Below are positions 1 through 9,279 of a stretch of 64,000 nt of DNA, one piece after another. Numbering within the stretch: position 1 is the first letter of the stretch; each line of letters opens with the position of its first letter. The notes below the pieces were generated by a model, which had not been told where the DNA came from, did no database searches, and was given only the letters and a program-made list of their open reading frames with translations. Origin of the DNA: Ignavibacteriales bacterium (GTDB lineage: Bacteria; Bacteroidota; Ignavibacteria; Ignavibacteriales; Melioribacteraceae); NCBI GenBank assembly GCA_016177735.1, contig JACOUS010000011.1, forward strand, positions 1-64,000. The letters run 5' to 3'. Position numbers and translations under genes: made by a program.

Positions 1-2
1 AT

Positions 3-938
3 GTTAATGCAGACGGGTATGATGAACTGCTGGTAGGTGCACCTCAAGACTTAAAGGATAAGGGAGGGAAAGCATATCTTTTTTTCGGAGGAGATAGCAT
101 TGGATTTAATCAGTCGATCGAATTAATTGGCGATACGACCAGATCATATAATTCTTACGGTAGAATAGTAAGTGGTTTGGGTGATATAAACGGTGATGGA
201 TTTGATGATTTTGGAATTCTTTCTATTGACTACACTGATATATATTCCGGCAAAACTTTAGAGGTACTATCAAAGATTAATTCTTACTATGAATTCTGGA
301 ACGTAAATGGCTACGATCTGAATAAGGATAACTATAGTGATTTTATAATTTGTTATGCACGGCAAGAAGATCAATATGCGGGTGGCATAACTTTATACTT
401 CGGAGGTAATGAATTAGATACCGTTAATGTTCTTACCTTAAACGGGAATACTAGAAACAGTTATTTTGGTAATAGGTTAGCAATAGGGGGGGATATTAAC
501 GCGGATAGTTTGCCTGAAATATTTATCGGCGAAGATGGAGAATTAACACAGAGCGGAACGCTAGGCAGTGGAACGGTTTATATTTATTCTTATGGAAAAC
601 CTAATGGCGTAAAAGATAGAGAAGGATTTACGTTACCTCTCGATTATGAACTTTTTCCGAACTATCCAAATCCATTTAATCCGTCAACAACATTCCAATA
701 TAAATTGAATAAAGTATTAGATGTTCAGATAGATATATACGACATCTTCGGAAGAATTATAAAAAATCTTTTTGACGACATACAGCAACCCGGTAGTTAT
801 TCTATTACGTGGAATTCAACTAATGAACAAAATGACAAAGCAGCAAGCGGTGTATATTTTTTGAGTTTTACAGCAAAACCGATTATGGACAATAAAGCAA
901 TACAACGAGAAATAATTAAGATGGTGCTAATGAAATAA
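3..938 (+). CDS. FG-GAP repeat surface protein with type IX sorting domain (5' partial)
   Basis: The frame is open from the left edge of the window, so the N-terminus and signal peptide are missing. The visible 311 codons hold at least four FG-GAP/integrin-alpha-like blades, each with an Asp/Asn-rich calcium-type loop (VNADGYDELLVG, GDINGDGFDDFG, DLNKDNYSDF, DINADSLPEIFIG) followed by a strand such as YLFFGG or LYFGG. Such repeats fold as a beta-propeller. The last ~85 residues are a type IX secretion sorting domain (YPNPFNPSTTF, then IDIYDIFGRII, then ASGVYFLSF). The protein is therefore probably exported and attached to the cell surface as an adhesion or ligand-binding propeller. No ligand can be read from the sequence. 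A TTG at 177 could be mistaken for the start, but the propeller repeats continue upstream of it. Confidence 0.85.
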   Translation, partial: VNADGYDELLVGAPQDLKDKGGKAYLFFGGDSIGFNQSIELIGDTTRSYNSYGRIVSGLGDINGDGFDDFGILSIDYTDIYSGKTLEVLSKINSYYEFWNVNGYDLNKDNYSDFIICYARQEDQYAGGITLYFGGNELDTVNVLTLNGNTRNSYFGNRLAIGGDINADSLPEIFIGEDGELTQSGTLGSGTVYIYSYGKPNGVKDREGFTLPLDYELFPNYPNPFNPSTTFQYKLNKVLDVQIDIYDIFGRIIKNLFDDIQQPGSYSITWNSTNEQNDKAASGVYFLSFTAKPIMDNKAIQREIIKMVLMK

Positions 939-1057
939 AATATCACTTTTCAAGCTCGGTAAAACTTGATCTGTGTAGAACATAGGGCTTGAATGAGCTA
1001 TAGGGGGTAAGGTTTCAGAGGGTGCTGTAATAATAAACCACTATACTAACTAACAAA

Positions 1058-4000
1058 ATGAGGAAAGGAGTTATGGAACATGTACACTTGTTCTCTATCG
1101 GTAAAGCCGGCTTTTTTTACAAAACCAAATTGCTGGCTCTAATCATTCTATTATTGGGTGTAAACCAATTTTCTTATTCACAGAAAATGCGAAACATTTC
1201 TTTTTCAAAATCATCTCTCGAAGTTAAACTCTTAAAAGCCGATGACGGTAATGAATATCAAAAGTTCGATATGAATGATTTCATGTCTTCGGGCGAATCC
1301 GGTCAGCCAGATTTGCCGGTAAAGTATCTTCGCCTTTTAATTCCCTCAAACGAGGATGTTGCAAACATTGTTGTGAATGTTAAAAACAAAGAAACGATTA
1401 AACTCACAAAAAAGATTTATCCTTCTCAGCCTGATATTCCCACTTCGCTTGATTTCAAAGAAAACAAATTTGTAAAACCGGATTCAAAAATTTATGATTC
1501 CGAAAAACCATTTCCTGAAGAAATAATAAAAATTAAAGACGACGGTTACTTTGACGGAACAAATCATATAGTAACTCTTGAGATATATCCGGTACGTTAT
1601 TATCCAAAGTTAGATTATGTTGAGTTTCATGACGAGATAGAGTTTTCGCTTCAGATGAAAAATTCTTCAAAACAGTTTCTTGTAAGACCGAATAGGAAAG
1701 AAAAATACGATGATCTATACGAGAATGCTTTGAAAGAATTGATAGACAATGATGAAGATATTGCTCTTTACAGCTCTTCGCGGCTTGGTAAAAGTAGTCT
1801 TTCTGTAACTGGTCCTTTGCCGGCTTATGAATATGTAGTGATTACGAGTAATGCTCTCTCACAATATTTCAACAAATTTATTAATTGGAAAAGAAGAAAG
1901 GGATTAAACATTGGGCTGGTAACAGTTGAACAAATAAGTGCTAACTATACCGGTGATTTAGTCTCGGGCATTAATGACGAAGCTGGGAAAATAAGACAGT
2001 ACTTAAAAGATTCTTATGCGTCGGGTACGGTTTGGGCACTTCTCGGGGGTGATTATTCTGTTGTTCCTATTAGGTACGGTGCTGGCTACATTGATTGTGC
2101 TTGGGATGATGCAAGTGAATACAGAATTCCCGCTGATATTTATTTCGCTGATTTTAATGGTGATTGGAATGTTGATGGAATTGATTCCGATGGTAAGTTA
2201 CGATACGGTGAACAAGGCGGAACTAGTAGTAGTGATAGTCCAGATTATAATCCTGAAATATTTGTTGGCAGATTACTCTGTTCAACATCTCAGGAAATAT
2301 TAAACTGGACAGACAAGTTGATACTTTACGAACAAAACCCAGGTAAAGGTGATAATGCTTACGTTGCAAAATCTTTTATGATTCAATCTGATCAAATGCA
2401 AGGAGAACGACAAGCACAAAATGTTTCTGCTTTGCTTACTTCGTTTACTCATGAAATCTGGGAAGAATCTCCATCGTATTATGCTGCAAATCCAAGTTTT
2501 CCAACAGCTGCTGGTGTGATTGCTAAGATGAATAATCATTATGGGCTATGGAGTTGGTTTGGTCATGGAACACCAAAGACTTGTACTGCAAGTAGCGATT
2601 CGGTTAATACTACACCTTCAAGTCAAATAGTTCCGGTTTACACAACGGATGTTTATGGAGATTCAAGGGAAGGATTAGATAGATTAACAAATACAGATTA
2701 TCCCGCTGTTGTTTATTCTATTGGGTGTGACAATACACCATTCGATGATTTTTCTCCAAATCCATGGGGATGGGGCACCGGTTATAATCTTGGTCAAGGG
2801 TTCACTATACAGAACGCTGCCGGTGGACCAGCGTTCTTAGGAAACACTCGTTATGGATATGTTCCTACCTCGCACATGCTGTATAGAAAATTTGCAGAAC
2901 AGATTACGAATGGAACAACAAGTTTAGGAACAGCTGAACTAATTTCGAAAGGCAATTATGGTAATCACTATTTAGCATACTCGCATAATTTAGTTGGCTG
3001 CCCAGAAACAAAATTATGGACTGCGGTTCCGTCAACATTCAGCAGTGCAACTGTTACTGATAATGGAAACAGTATTACAGTTAATGCCGGTGTTGGTAAC
3101 AGCATTATTGTTGTGTGTAGTATTGATAACGGTGCTACATATTTTTCAGAAGTATATTCATCTAATGCTACTTTTATGACTACTGTAAGACCATTATATA
3201 TTACTATAACAAAACAAAATTATTTACCATATGTTGCTGTTAGCGGAGGTAATTTAACCGCAAGTACTACTTTTAGCGGTACATTGAAAATACTTGGCAA
3301 CTTAACAGTGAATAGCAGTGTAACGCTTACAGTTGATGCTGGTGCTATAGTAAATATTACTCCGGGCAAAGTGATTTATGTTAACGGCACGCTCAACGCC
3401 GTTGGTACCTCAACAAGCAAGATAACATTTGATCGTGTTGGTACATCAGGTCAATGGAGCGGCATACAATTCAATGCCGGAAGCTACGGCAATATTCAAT
3501 ATGCAAACGTCAGTAATGCTTCGCCCGGTATTGCTGTTTATTCCTCCAACAATATAAAAATAGAAAATTGTTCCTTCACAGATTGTTTCAACTCTGTTTT
3601 TGCATTATCGGGTACTGCTTATATATACAAAAATATTGTTACCGGCAGTTACTACAGCGGAATAAAAGCACAAACAAGCAGCAACATTACACTTGCCAAA
3701 CAAACATTGGGACAAGGCAGCAACCAAATCAAAGACGGACGAACCGGTTCGTACGCCGGTCCGGCAATTTATGCAAACGGTAACAGTTATGTTTTAGCCG
3801 GCGATGAAGTATTTGGAGACTGCGGCTACAATTCAATAACAAATTATCCTTCATTCGTAACATCGGATAATGCATGGGTAGATGGATGTTACAACTGGTG
3901 GGGAAGCTATCCACCTTCATCTTCGGGTTTTATTACAGCAAACGGCGGAACGATTAATTACTTGCCGGCATTATCAAGTGCACCCTTGCTTTCAAAACTT

Positions 4001-4795
4001 TCTGCACAAACGGAATCGAGCACGAATGAAAAATTATCGAAAGCACTGGTGCTGAAAAGTAAAGGTGATTTTAACACCGCACAATTATTGTTGGAACAAC
4101 TGTTGGAAGAAAACAACAATAATAATTTGACCGAATTTATAATTGTTCATTTAGGTGACTGCATCAATAAATTAAAAGGAGACTTTTCAAGCTATTCAAA
4201 GAACAAAAAGATTGACTCAAAATACCAGCAATTGATAAACGAACTAACGGCAGATAAAAAAGCAAATGATGGAGAAATAGAGACAGCAATAAAAATGTAT
4301 GAAGAAATAATAAACGCAAAACCTGAAGCAGAAAGAGAGAAATCGAGTTTGTTCAAAGCGGCTGTGTTATATGAATCATTTAAGGATGATAAACAGACAG
4401 CAGAAAAATATTACGATGAGTTGATAAAGAAATATCCTGAAGATGAGCTGTCAAAATTTATTTATCTGAAAAGAGGACAGTTGTATGATGCGAAGAATAA
4501 CTATGTAGTGAACAACGAAACTGAAACCTCAGAATCATTTTCTCTTGATCAGAATAGTCCTAATCCATTCAACCCAACAACAAAAATAACATTCACGCTG
4601 CCGGCAAAAGATGTAGTAAGATTAAAAGTATACGACATACTTGGAAGAGAAGTAGCAGTGCTTGCAGACGGATTATTTGAAACCGGCAAACATGAAATAG
4701 AATTTAATGCAAGCAGATTACCGAGCGGTGTTTACTTCTACAATTTAACAACATCATCAAGTTCAGTAACGAAAAAGATGCTGCTTTTAAAGTAG
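1058..4795 (+). CDS. Gingipain-like C25 cysteine peptidase, multidomain, type IX cargo
   Basis: A secreted cysteine peptidase of family C25 is indicated by the paired motifs WFGHGTP (catalytic His about residue 503) and YSIGCDN (catalytic Cys about residue 557), preceded by a propeptide-like region (residues ~45-240) and a typical YVVITS strand near 260. After the catalytic part come a repetitive, Asn/Ser-rich segment resembling a right-handed beta-helix (~740-930), a TPR-like helical stretch (~985-1130) and a type IX sorting domain (NPFNPTTKITF to the terminal K). The signal peptide core is KLLALIILLLGV, so the N-region is long. ATG 1058 has no obvious Shine-Dalgarno; an AGGAAAGGAG lies inside its first codons, only 2 nt before ATG 1073, so the start is uncertain. 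TPR plus beta-helix in one C25 protein is an unusual combination. Confidence 0.85.
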   Translation: MRKGVMEHVHLFSIGKAGFFYKTKLLALIILLLGVNQFSYSQKMRNISFSKSSLEVKLLKADDGNEYQKFDMNDFMSSGESGQPDLPVKYLRLLIPSNEDVANIVVNVKNKETIKLTKKIYPSQPDIPTSLDFKENKFVKPDSKIYDSEKPFPEEIIKIKDDGYFDGTNHIVTLEIYPVRYYPKLDYVEFHDEIEFSLQMKNSSKQFLVRPNRKEKYDDLYENALKELIDNDEDIALYSSSRLGKSSLSVTGPLPAYEYVVITSNALSQYFNKFINWKRRKGLNIGLVTVEQISANYTGDLVSGINDEAGKIRQYLKDSYASGTVWALLGGDYSVVPIRYGAGYIDCAWDDASEYRIPADIYFADFNGDWNVDGIDSDGKLRYGEQGGTSSSDSPDYNPEIFVGRLLCSTSQEILNWTDKLILYEQNPGKGDNAYVAKSFMIQSDQMQGERQAQNVSALLTSFTHEIWEESPSYYAANPSFPTAAGVIAKMNNHYGLWSWFGHGTPKTCTASSDSVNTTPSSQIVPVYTTDVYGDSREGLDRLTNTDYPAVVYSIGCDNTPFDDFSPNPWGWGTGYNLGQGFTIQNAAGGPAFLGNTRYGYVPTSHMLYRKFAEQITNGTTSLGTAELISKGNYGNHYLAYSHNLVGCPETKLWTAVPSTFSSATVTDNGNSITVNAGVGNSIIVVCSIDNGATYFSEVYSSNATFMTTVRPLYITITKQNYLPYVAVSGGNLTASTTFSGTLKILGNLTVNSSVTLTVDAGAIVNITPGKVIYVNGTLNAVGTSTSKITFDRVGTSGQWSGIQFNAGSYGNIQYANVSNASPGIAVYSSNNIKIENCSFTDCFNSVFALSGTAYIYKNIVTGSYYSGIKAQTSSNITLAKQTLGQGSNQIKDGRTGSYAGPAIYANGNSYVLAGDEVFGDCGYNSITNYPSFVTSDNAWVDGCYNWWGSYPPSSSGFITANGGTINYLPALSSAPLLSKLSAQTESSTNEKLSKALVLKSKGDFNTAQLLLEQLLEENNNNNLTEFIIVHLGDCINKLKGDFSSYSKNKKIDSKYQQLINELTADKKANDGEIETAIKMYEEIINAKPEAEREKSSLFKAAVLYESFKDDKQTAEKYYDELIKKYPEDELSKFIYLKRGQLYDAKNNYVVNNETETSESFSLDQNSPNPFNPTTKITFTLPAKDVVRLKVYDILGREVAVLADGLFETGKHEIEFNASRLPSGVYFYNLTTSSSSVTKKMLLLK

Positions 4796-4827
4796 TATCA
4801 AACGAATATCAAATATTCAGTAACAAG

Positions 4828-4856
4828 AAAGGCGGCTCACACCGCCTTTTCTTTTT
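4828..4856 (+). terminator. Rho-independent terminator of the C25 peptidase gene
   Basis: Arms AAAGGCGG and CCGCCTTT form an 8-bp stem with a 6-nt loop and are followed by a T-rich run (TTCTTTTT). It lies 33 bp after the stop codon. Confidence 0.85.
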
Positions 4857-4900
4857 AGCGAAATATTCCTCTGCGAACTATTCAGAAATAGTCAGTGTTA

Positions 4901-4938
4901 TTATTATTTTAATAACGGCTCTCTTATTACTTTAATAA
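4901..4938. promoter_or_regulatory. Tandem palindromic operator pair upstream of the GH2 gene
   Basis: Two 15-bp palindromes of the form TTATTA-N3-TAATAA occupy 4901-4915 (N3 = TTT) and 4924-4938 (CTT), centre to centre 23 bp. The same pair stands before the SSS symporter gene and the FucP permease gene. Fifteen bases after the second site is GCCGACTGATT (4953), matched at the same distance before the SSS gene. This implies a dimeric regulator binding twice on one DNA face. The regulator is not encoded recognisably in the window. Confidence 0.65.
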
Positions 4939-5010
4939 AAACTTACTTTACTGCCGACTGATTTTCCTCAATAATTTTTCCTAAAACAGATTTTTTCCCG
5001 CAAATCGTGT

Positions 5011-5023
5011 GGTATCGTTTTTG
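5011..5023 (+). promoter_or_regulatory. Possible promoter element of the GH2 gene
   Basis: The string GGTATCGTTTTTG closely matches GGTATCATTTTTG at a similar place before the SSS gene and resembles a loose form of the Bacteroidota -7 box (TAnnTTTG). No clear -33 element is seen. Confidence 0.3.
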
Positions 5024-5063
5024 CCTTTAGTCTTTTCGTAATCTGAAAAATTATGAGAGGCAC

Positions 5064-7463
5064 ATGAGAAACTTTACAAAATTTTCAATCGTGGTTTCCC
5101 TTCTAATATTTTTTATATCAACGGGAATAAAAGCACAGAGCGCAACCTCGGCAACACTTGAGGCAACACTTTCGTTGCAAGATGTTAATGGAGTGAAAGT
5201 ACCGTATCAAAACGGCATTCCACTTCCTTCGTTCGAAAAACAAAGAACGATAATTGATCTTGCCGGAACGTGGAAGAAACAAAGATTTGATGCGAGCGAT
5301 CAGGTTACTTTGGCGAAACGAGATGCTGCTGCGATTGCTCAAATAGAAAGCGAAGCAAACGGAAGACAGCTTGCAAGCTATAATGATTCTGCTTGGGAAG
5401 ATAAAACTTTACCGGGAGTAGAAAACCAACTACGTTCGTGGCCCATTACGCCGGTAATCTCGTATGATTACGATGCAATATATTACCGCTGCACTTTTCA
5501 GATAGATACGTCATTCTCCGGCAAATATGTTAAACTGATTTTTTATGCCGTCAATTATATTGCCGATGTCTGGATAAATGATCATTACGTTGGTTATCAT
5601 GAAGGCGGACACACACCCTTTGCATTCGATATTTCGCCGTATCTCACTTACGGCGGCAGTAACACAATTGCAGTTCGCGTTCATAATGTTAGATGGAACT
5701 CGAATAAATTTATTGTGCCGTATAATACCCCGGATTGGTTTAACTATGATGGAATTTATCACGATGTTTATCTGGAAATCAGCGATCCGCTAAATGTAGT
5801 TAGAACAAACATTGTTCCGAAGGATATTGATGGGAACATCGATGCTGCAGTAATAATCAATAATACGAAGAACGCTGCTTCAAATGTTACAGCAAAAATT
5901 CAAGTGTATGAAGCCGATGTGAACGATACGAACATTCAATCGGAATTTGCTTCCGATCTTGCCGGCACAGAAGTAACGCTATCCGGCACAACCGAAAACG
6001 AAGTATCTGTTCAAGCAGATAATATTTTTGTTTGGAAAACATCTCTTCAAATTCCGAATCCGAAAATATGGACGCCGAAAAATCCTAATCTTTATATAAT
6101 GAAAGTAACACTAACTGAAAACGGAATTGTTGTTGATGAATATTACACGCAGTTTGGTGTACGCACTATCGGAACGAAAGGAAATAAATTTCTGCTCAAC
6201 AACAGAATTATGTTTTTTACCGGCACTGCACGGCACGAAGAACATCCCGATTACGGCAAAGCAGTACCCAAAGAAATTATTTACTCCGATTTGAAAATGG
6301 TGAAAAGCATTTACGCAAATTTTCTCCGCACTGCTCATTACCCGAATCATTTATATACTTATTTAATTGCCGATAGAATCGGTTTAACAATAATGGAAGA
6401 GATTCCGGTCTTCTGGTTTGATACGGAAGATGCGTGGAAACATCAGGAACAGAGAAGAATTACATATCAAATGTTCCGCGAAATGGTTTTCAAAGATTAC
6501 AACAGACCTTCAATAATTTTATGGAGTACTTCAAACGAATGTCTTGATGTTGCAAACAGAGCAATTTACAATCAGAATATTGTTAATGATCAGAGAGAAA
6601 ATTATTACGATGGAAGATTGGTTTCGCAATCGGCTGCTGCAGATAGACCCGGTGCAAACGATGCATCTCAAGCACCGCTCGATGCTGCCGGATGGACAAT
6701 GTATTTCGGTGTTTTTCATAAATATAATAACGCCGTAAGAAAATCTGAAACTTATGCCGGCACTTTTGATTTTCTCAGCAAAGTTAGAACGGAATATCCG
6801 GATAAACCGGCAATTGATACTGAGTTCGGTTATTGGAGCGGCGAGCATGGAACGAGTTACGAAGATCAAAACTATATTTTTGATAATACCTTCCGTGCGT
6901 TTAAACTTTATGCTGCACTCAGTCAAAGTGGAACGGTAAATGAATCCTTTGGCGGAGGATTAATGGCGGCAACGTGGTGGTGCATTTTTGATTGGTACCA
7001 ATTTAAAAATATTGTTGATACGACTCAGTTGAGTTATCAAACGATGGGACTTTATTCAATGGATAGACAAACTGCAAAACCGGTATTGACAAAATTGAAA
7101 ATTGCTTACTTGCCCTATTTTAATCAAGAAGGTGTTTTAACCGACGTTGAAAAAAAAAATGGAAATGAAATTCCGGCAGAGTTTTCTCTCGAACAAAATT
7201 ATCCGAATCCGTTTAATCCGGGAACAACCATTAGTTACAAGTTGCAAGCTTCAGGTTACACGACTTTGAAAATATATGATATTCTTGGAAGAGAGGTTGC
7301 AGCACTTGTAAATGAATTTCAGCAAGCCGGCGAGCATGCAGTACAACTTTCAACTAACGACTTACAATTATCGTCCGGAGTTTACTTTTACAAATTACAA
7401 GTTTATTCGCCGGGGCGAGCCGGCGATTATACCGCTGTGCGGAAAATGATTTTATTGAAATAA
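5064..7463 (+). CDS. GH2 family glycoside hydrolase (beta-galactosidase/beta-glucuronidase type), type IX cargo
   Basis: Signal peptide (KFSIVVSLLIFFISTG, cut near KAQ), a jelly-roll sugar-binding domain (~60-215, with IYYRCTFQID and AVNYIADVWINDHYVG), an immunoglobulin-like sandwich (~220-345) and a TIM barrel. The catalytic acid/base is the Glu of SNEC (about E492) and the nucleophile the Glu of DTEFG (about E587), the expected GH2 pair. The last ~85 residues are a type IX sorting domain. GH2 enzymes release terminal beta-linked galactose, glucuronate or mannose; which one cannot be decided here. The next gene is a sodium:sugar symporter carrying the same upstream operator pair, so the released sugar is probably taken up by it. 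The start ATG is preceded by GAGAGGCAC. The protein is shorter than E. coli LacZ and lacks its small C-terminal domains. Confidence 0.88.
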   Translation: MRNFTKFSIVVSLLIFFISTGIKAQSATSATLEATLSLQDVNGVKVPYQNGIPLPSFEKQRTIIDLAGTWKKQRFDASDQVTLAKRDAAAIAQIESEANGRQLASYNDSAWEDKTLPGVENQLRSWPITPVISYDYDAIYYRCTFQIDTSFSGKYVKLIFYAVNYIADVWINDHYVGYHEGGHTPFAFDISPYLTYGGSNTIAVRVHNVRWNSNKFIVPYNTPDWFNYDGIYHDVYLEISDPLNVVRTNIVPKDIDGNIDAAVIINNTKNAASNVTAKIQVYEADVNDTNIQSEFASDLAGTEVTLSGTTENEVSVQADNIFVWKTSLQIPNPKIWTPKNPNLYIMKVTLTENGIVVDEYYTQFGVRTIGTKGNKFLLNNRIMFFTGTARHEEHPDYGKAVPKEIIYSDLKMVKSIYANFLRTAHYPNHLYTYLIADRIGLTIMEEIPVFWFDTEDAWKHQEQRRITYQMFREMVFKDYNRPSIILWSTSNECLDVANRAIYNQNIVNDQRENYYDGRLVSQSAAADRPGANDASQAPLDAAGWTMYFGVFHKYNNAVRKSETYAGTFDFLSKVRTEYPDKPAIDTEFGYWSGEHGTSYEDQNYIFDNTFRAFKLYAALSQSGTVNESFGGGLMAATWWCIFDWYQFKNIVDTTQLSYQTMGLYSMDRQTAKPVLTKLKIAYLPYFNQEGVLTDVEKKNGNEIPAEFSLEQNYPNPFNPGTTISYKLQASGYTTLKIYDILGREVAALVNEFQQAGEHAVQLSTNDLQLSSGVYFYKLQVYSPGRAGDYTAVRKMILLK

Positions 7464-7488
7464 CAAATGAGTTGACGATGTGAGCAGC

Positions 7489-7526
7489 TTATTAAATTAA
7501 TAATCGAACGGTTATTATTTTAATAA
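7489..7526. promoter_or_regulatory. Tandem palindromic operator pair upstream of the SSS symporter gene
   Basis: TTATTA-AAT-TAATAA at 7489-7503 and TTATTA-TTT-TAATAA at 7512-7526, centres 23 bp apart, match the pair before the GH2 gene. GCCGCTGATT follows 15 bp downstream (7541), as it does there. The pair lies about 70 bp upstream of the presumed promoter, a position more typical of an activator or a looping regulator than of a simple blocking repressor. Confidence 0.65.
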
Positions 7527-7586
7527 GCATGCAAGATGAAGCCGCTGATTCCTTTTGATTTTAGAAAAATTTCAAACTGAATCGGC

Positions 7587-7599
7587 GGTATCATTTTTG
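7587..7599 (+). promoter_or_regulatory. Possible promoter element of the SSS symporter gene
   Basis: GGTATCATTTTTG, nearly identical to the element at 5011, lies 13 bp before the start codon, so the leader would be very short. Confidence 0.3.
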
Positions 7600-7612
7600 T
7601 TCTTATTAAAGT

Positions 7613-9238
7613 ATGAGCGATTCCATTAGCATATACGACAGCATTGTTATCCTACTTTATTTGATTACCGTGATGGGTATTGGTTTGTTTCTCCGCAATC
7701 GGAATAAAGATACAAACACTACAGACTATTTCTTAGCCGGCAGAAATTTGGGCTGGTTTGCCGTCGGCATTTCATTATTTGCAGTGAACATATCGAGCGA
7801 ACACTTTATCGGTCTCGCCGGATCGGGTGCTTCAAGAGGTTTGGCGGTTGCCCAGTTTGAATTGATTGCAATTTTTCTTTTGATTCTGCTCGGGTGGTTT
7901 ATTGCACCGATCTATAAAAATGCCGGAGTTTTTACTACACCCGAATTTCTGGAAAAACGGTTTGATGCTTCGAGTAGAAAATTTTTTTCCGGGCTGTCAA
8001 TCTTCACATACATAATCACAAAAATTTTGGTTACCCTTTTTGCCGGCGGAATTTTATTCAACAAAATTTTCGGCTGGACAATTTTTACTTCTGCAGTTGC
8101 TATTGTTTTGTTAACCGGGATTTATACGCTTGTCGGTGGTTTCTCCGCAGTGATTCGAACACAAGTTTTTCAAGGTGTGCTTTTGTTCCTCAGCGGTGCA
8201 GTTCTCACAATTTTTGGTTTGAATGAAGTGGGCGGGTTTTCGGGATTAACAAGCAAACTTCCGGCAGAACATTTTCAAATGTTTAAATCAATTTCCGACC
8301 CCGATTTTCCGTGGACAGGAATTTTGTTCGGTGCGCCGATAATAGCATTCTGGTACTGGTGTGCCGATCATTATATGGTGCAAAGAATTCTTGGCGCCAA
8401 TAGTATTAACGATGCGCGCAGCGGAACTTTGTTTGCCGCGTTCTTAAAAATATTTCCTCTTTTCATTTTAGTTGTGCCCGGTTTAATTGCCGCCGCGTTA
8501 TTCCCCGAAATTAAAGGAGACGATGCTTACCCGGTTTTAATTGCGAGTGATATTCTGCCGGTCGGTGTAAAAGGATTTGTGCTTTCCGGATTTCTTGCGG
8601 CAATTATGTCTTCGTTATCGGGTGCGTTCAATAGTATTTCTGCTCTTTACACTTTGGATTTTTATAAACCGAAACATCCGGATGCATCGGAAAGAACTTT
8701 GGTGCTTGTAGGTAGAATGGCAACAATTGCAATAGTTGTTCTTGTTTTACTGCTCGTTCCTTTTATGAAAATTATTAATTCGCAGATATACATTTTTTTG
8801 CAAAGCACGCAAGCATATATCAGCGCTCCGGTTACTGCGGTGTTTTTATTCGGCTTAACGTTGAAAAAGATAAATGCAAAAAGTGTTTTTGTTACGCTTG
8901 TAGTAGGAGAGTTTTTCGGTTTGTCAAGATTCGTGCTTGAACTTTTGGTGAAATCGGGATTTGCTGCTAACCCGCTCTTTATAGCGTATTCACAAATTAA
9001 TTATCTCCACTTCACGATCTATCTGTTTGTTGGTTCTTCGTTGTTACTGCTTATGCTTAGTTATGTATTTCATCTTGGTGATGAATTTTACAACAACAAT
9101 TTCAACAACATTGTTTGGGAAGGCTACACCTCCGGAGCTCAAAAAGGAAATTTGGGTATGTCCAAAATAAAAATGAACATACTTGTTTCAGGAATTATAC
9201 TGATTGTGACGTTAGGTTTATGGTCATTATTTATTTAA
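7613..9238 (+). CDS. SSS-family sodium:sugar symporter
   Basis: A 541-residue integral inner-membrane protein with about 13-14 hydrophobic helices. The N-terminal motifs TDYFLAGRNLGWFAVGISLFA and SSEHFIGLAGSGA, TGIYTLVGGFSAVIRTQVFQG in the middle and SGFLAAIMSSLSGAFNS (sodium-site region) are characteristic of the solute:sodium symporter family, sugar branch (SGLT-like). It would import a hexose such as galactose or glucose with sodium. It follows the GH2 gene by 149 bp, but the gap contains its own operator pair and promoter-like element, so it is probably an independent unit of the same regulon. No terminator is visible before the downstream secreted-protein gene 41 bp later. Confidence 0.9.
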   Translation: MSDSISIYDSIVILLYLITVMGIGLFLRNRNKDTNTTDYFLAGRNLGWFAVGISLFAVNISSEHFIGLAGSGASRGLAVAQFELIAIFLLILLGWFIAPIYKNAGVFTTPEFLEKRFDASSRKFFSGLSIFTYIITKILVTLFAGGILFNKIFGWTIFTSAVAIVLLTGIYTLVGGFSAVIRTQVFQGVLLFLSGAVLTIFGLNEVGGFSGLTSKLPAEHFQMFKSISDPDFPWTGILFGAPIIAFWYWCADHYMVQRILGANSINDARSGTLFAAFLKIFPLFILVVPGLIAAALFPEIKGDDAYPVLIASDILPVGVKGFVLSGFLAAIMSSLSGAFNSISALYTLDFYKPKHPDASERTLVLVGRMATIAIVVLVLLLVPFMKIINSQIYIFLQSTQAYISAPVTAVFLFGLTLKKINAKSVFVTLVVGEFFGLSRFVLELLVKSGFAANPLFIAYSQINYLHFTIYLFVGSSLLLLMLSYVFHLGDEFYNNNFNNIVWEGYTSGAQKGNLGMSKIKMNILVSGIILIVTLGLWSLFI

Positions 9239-9279
9239 TGAACATTTAATTAATCATCAACAACAAAAGGAGAGGCATT

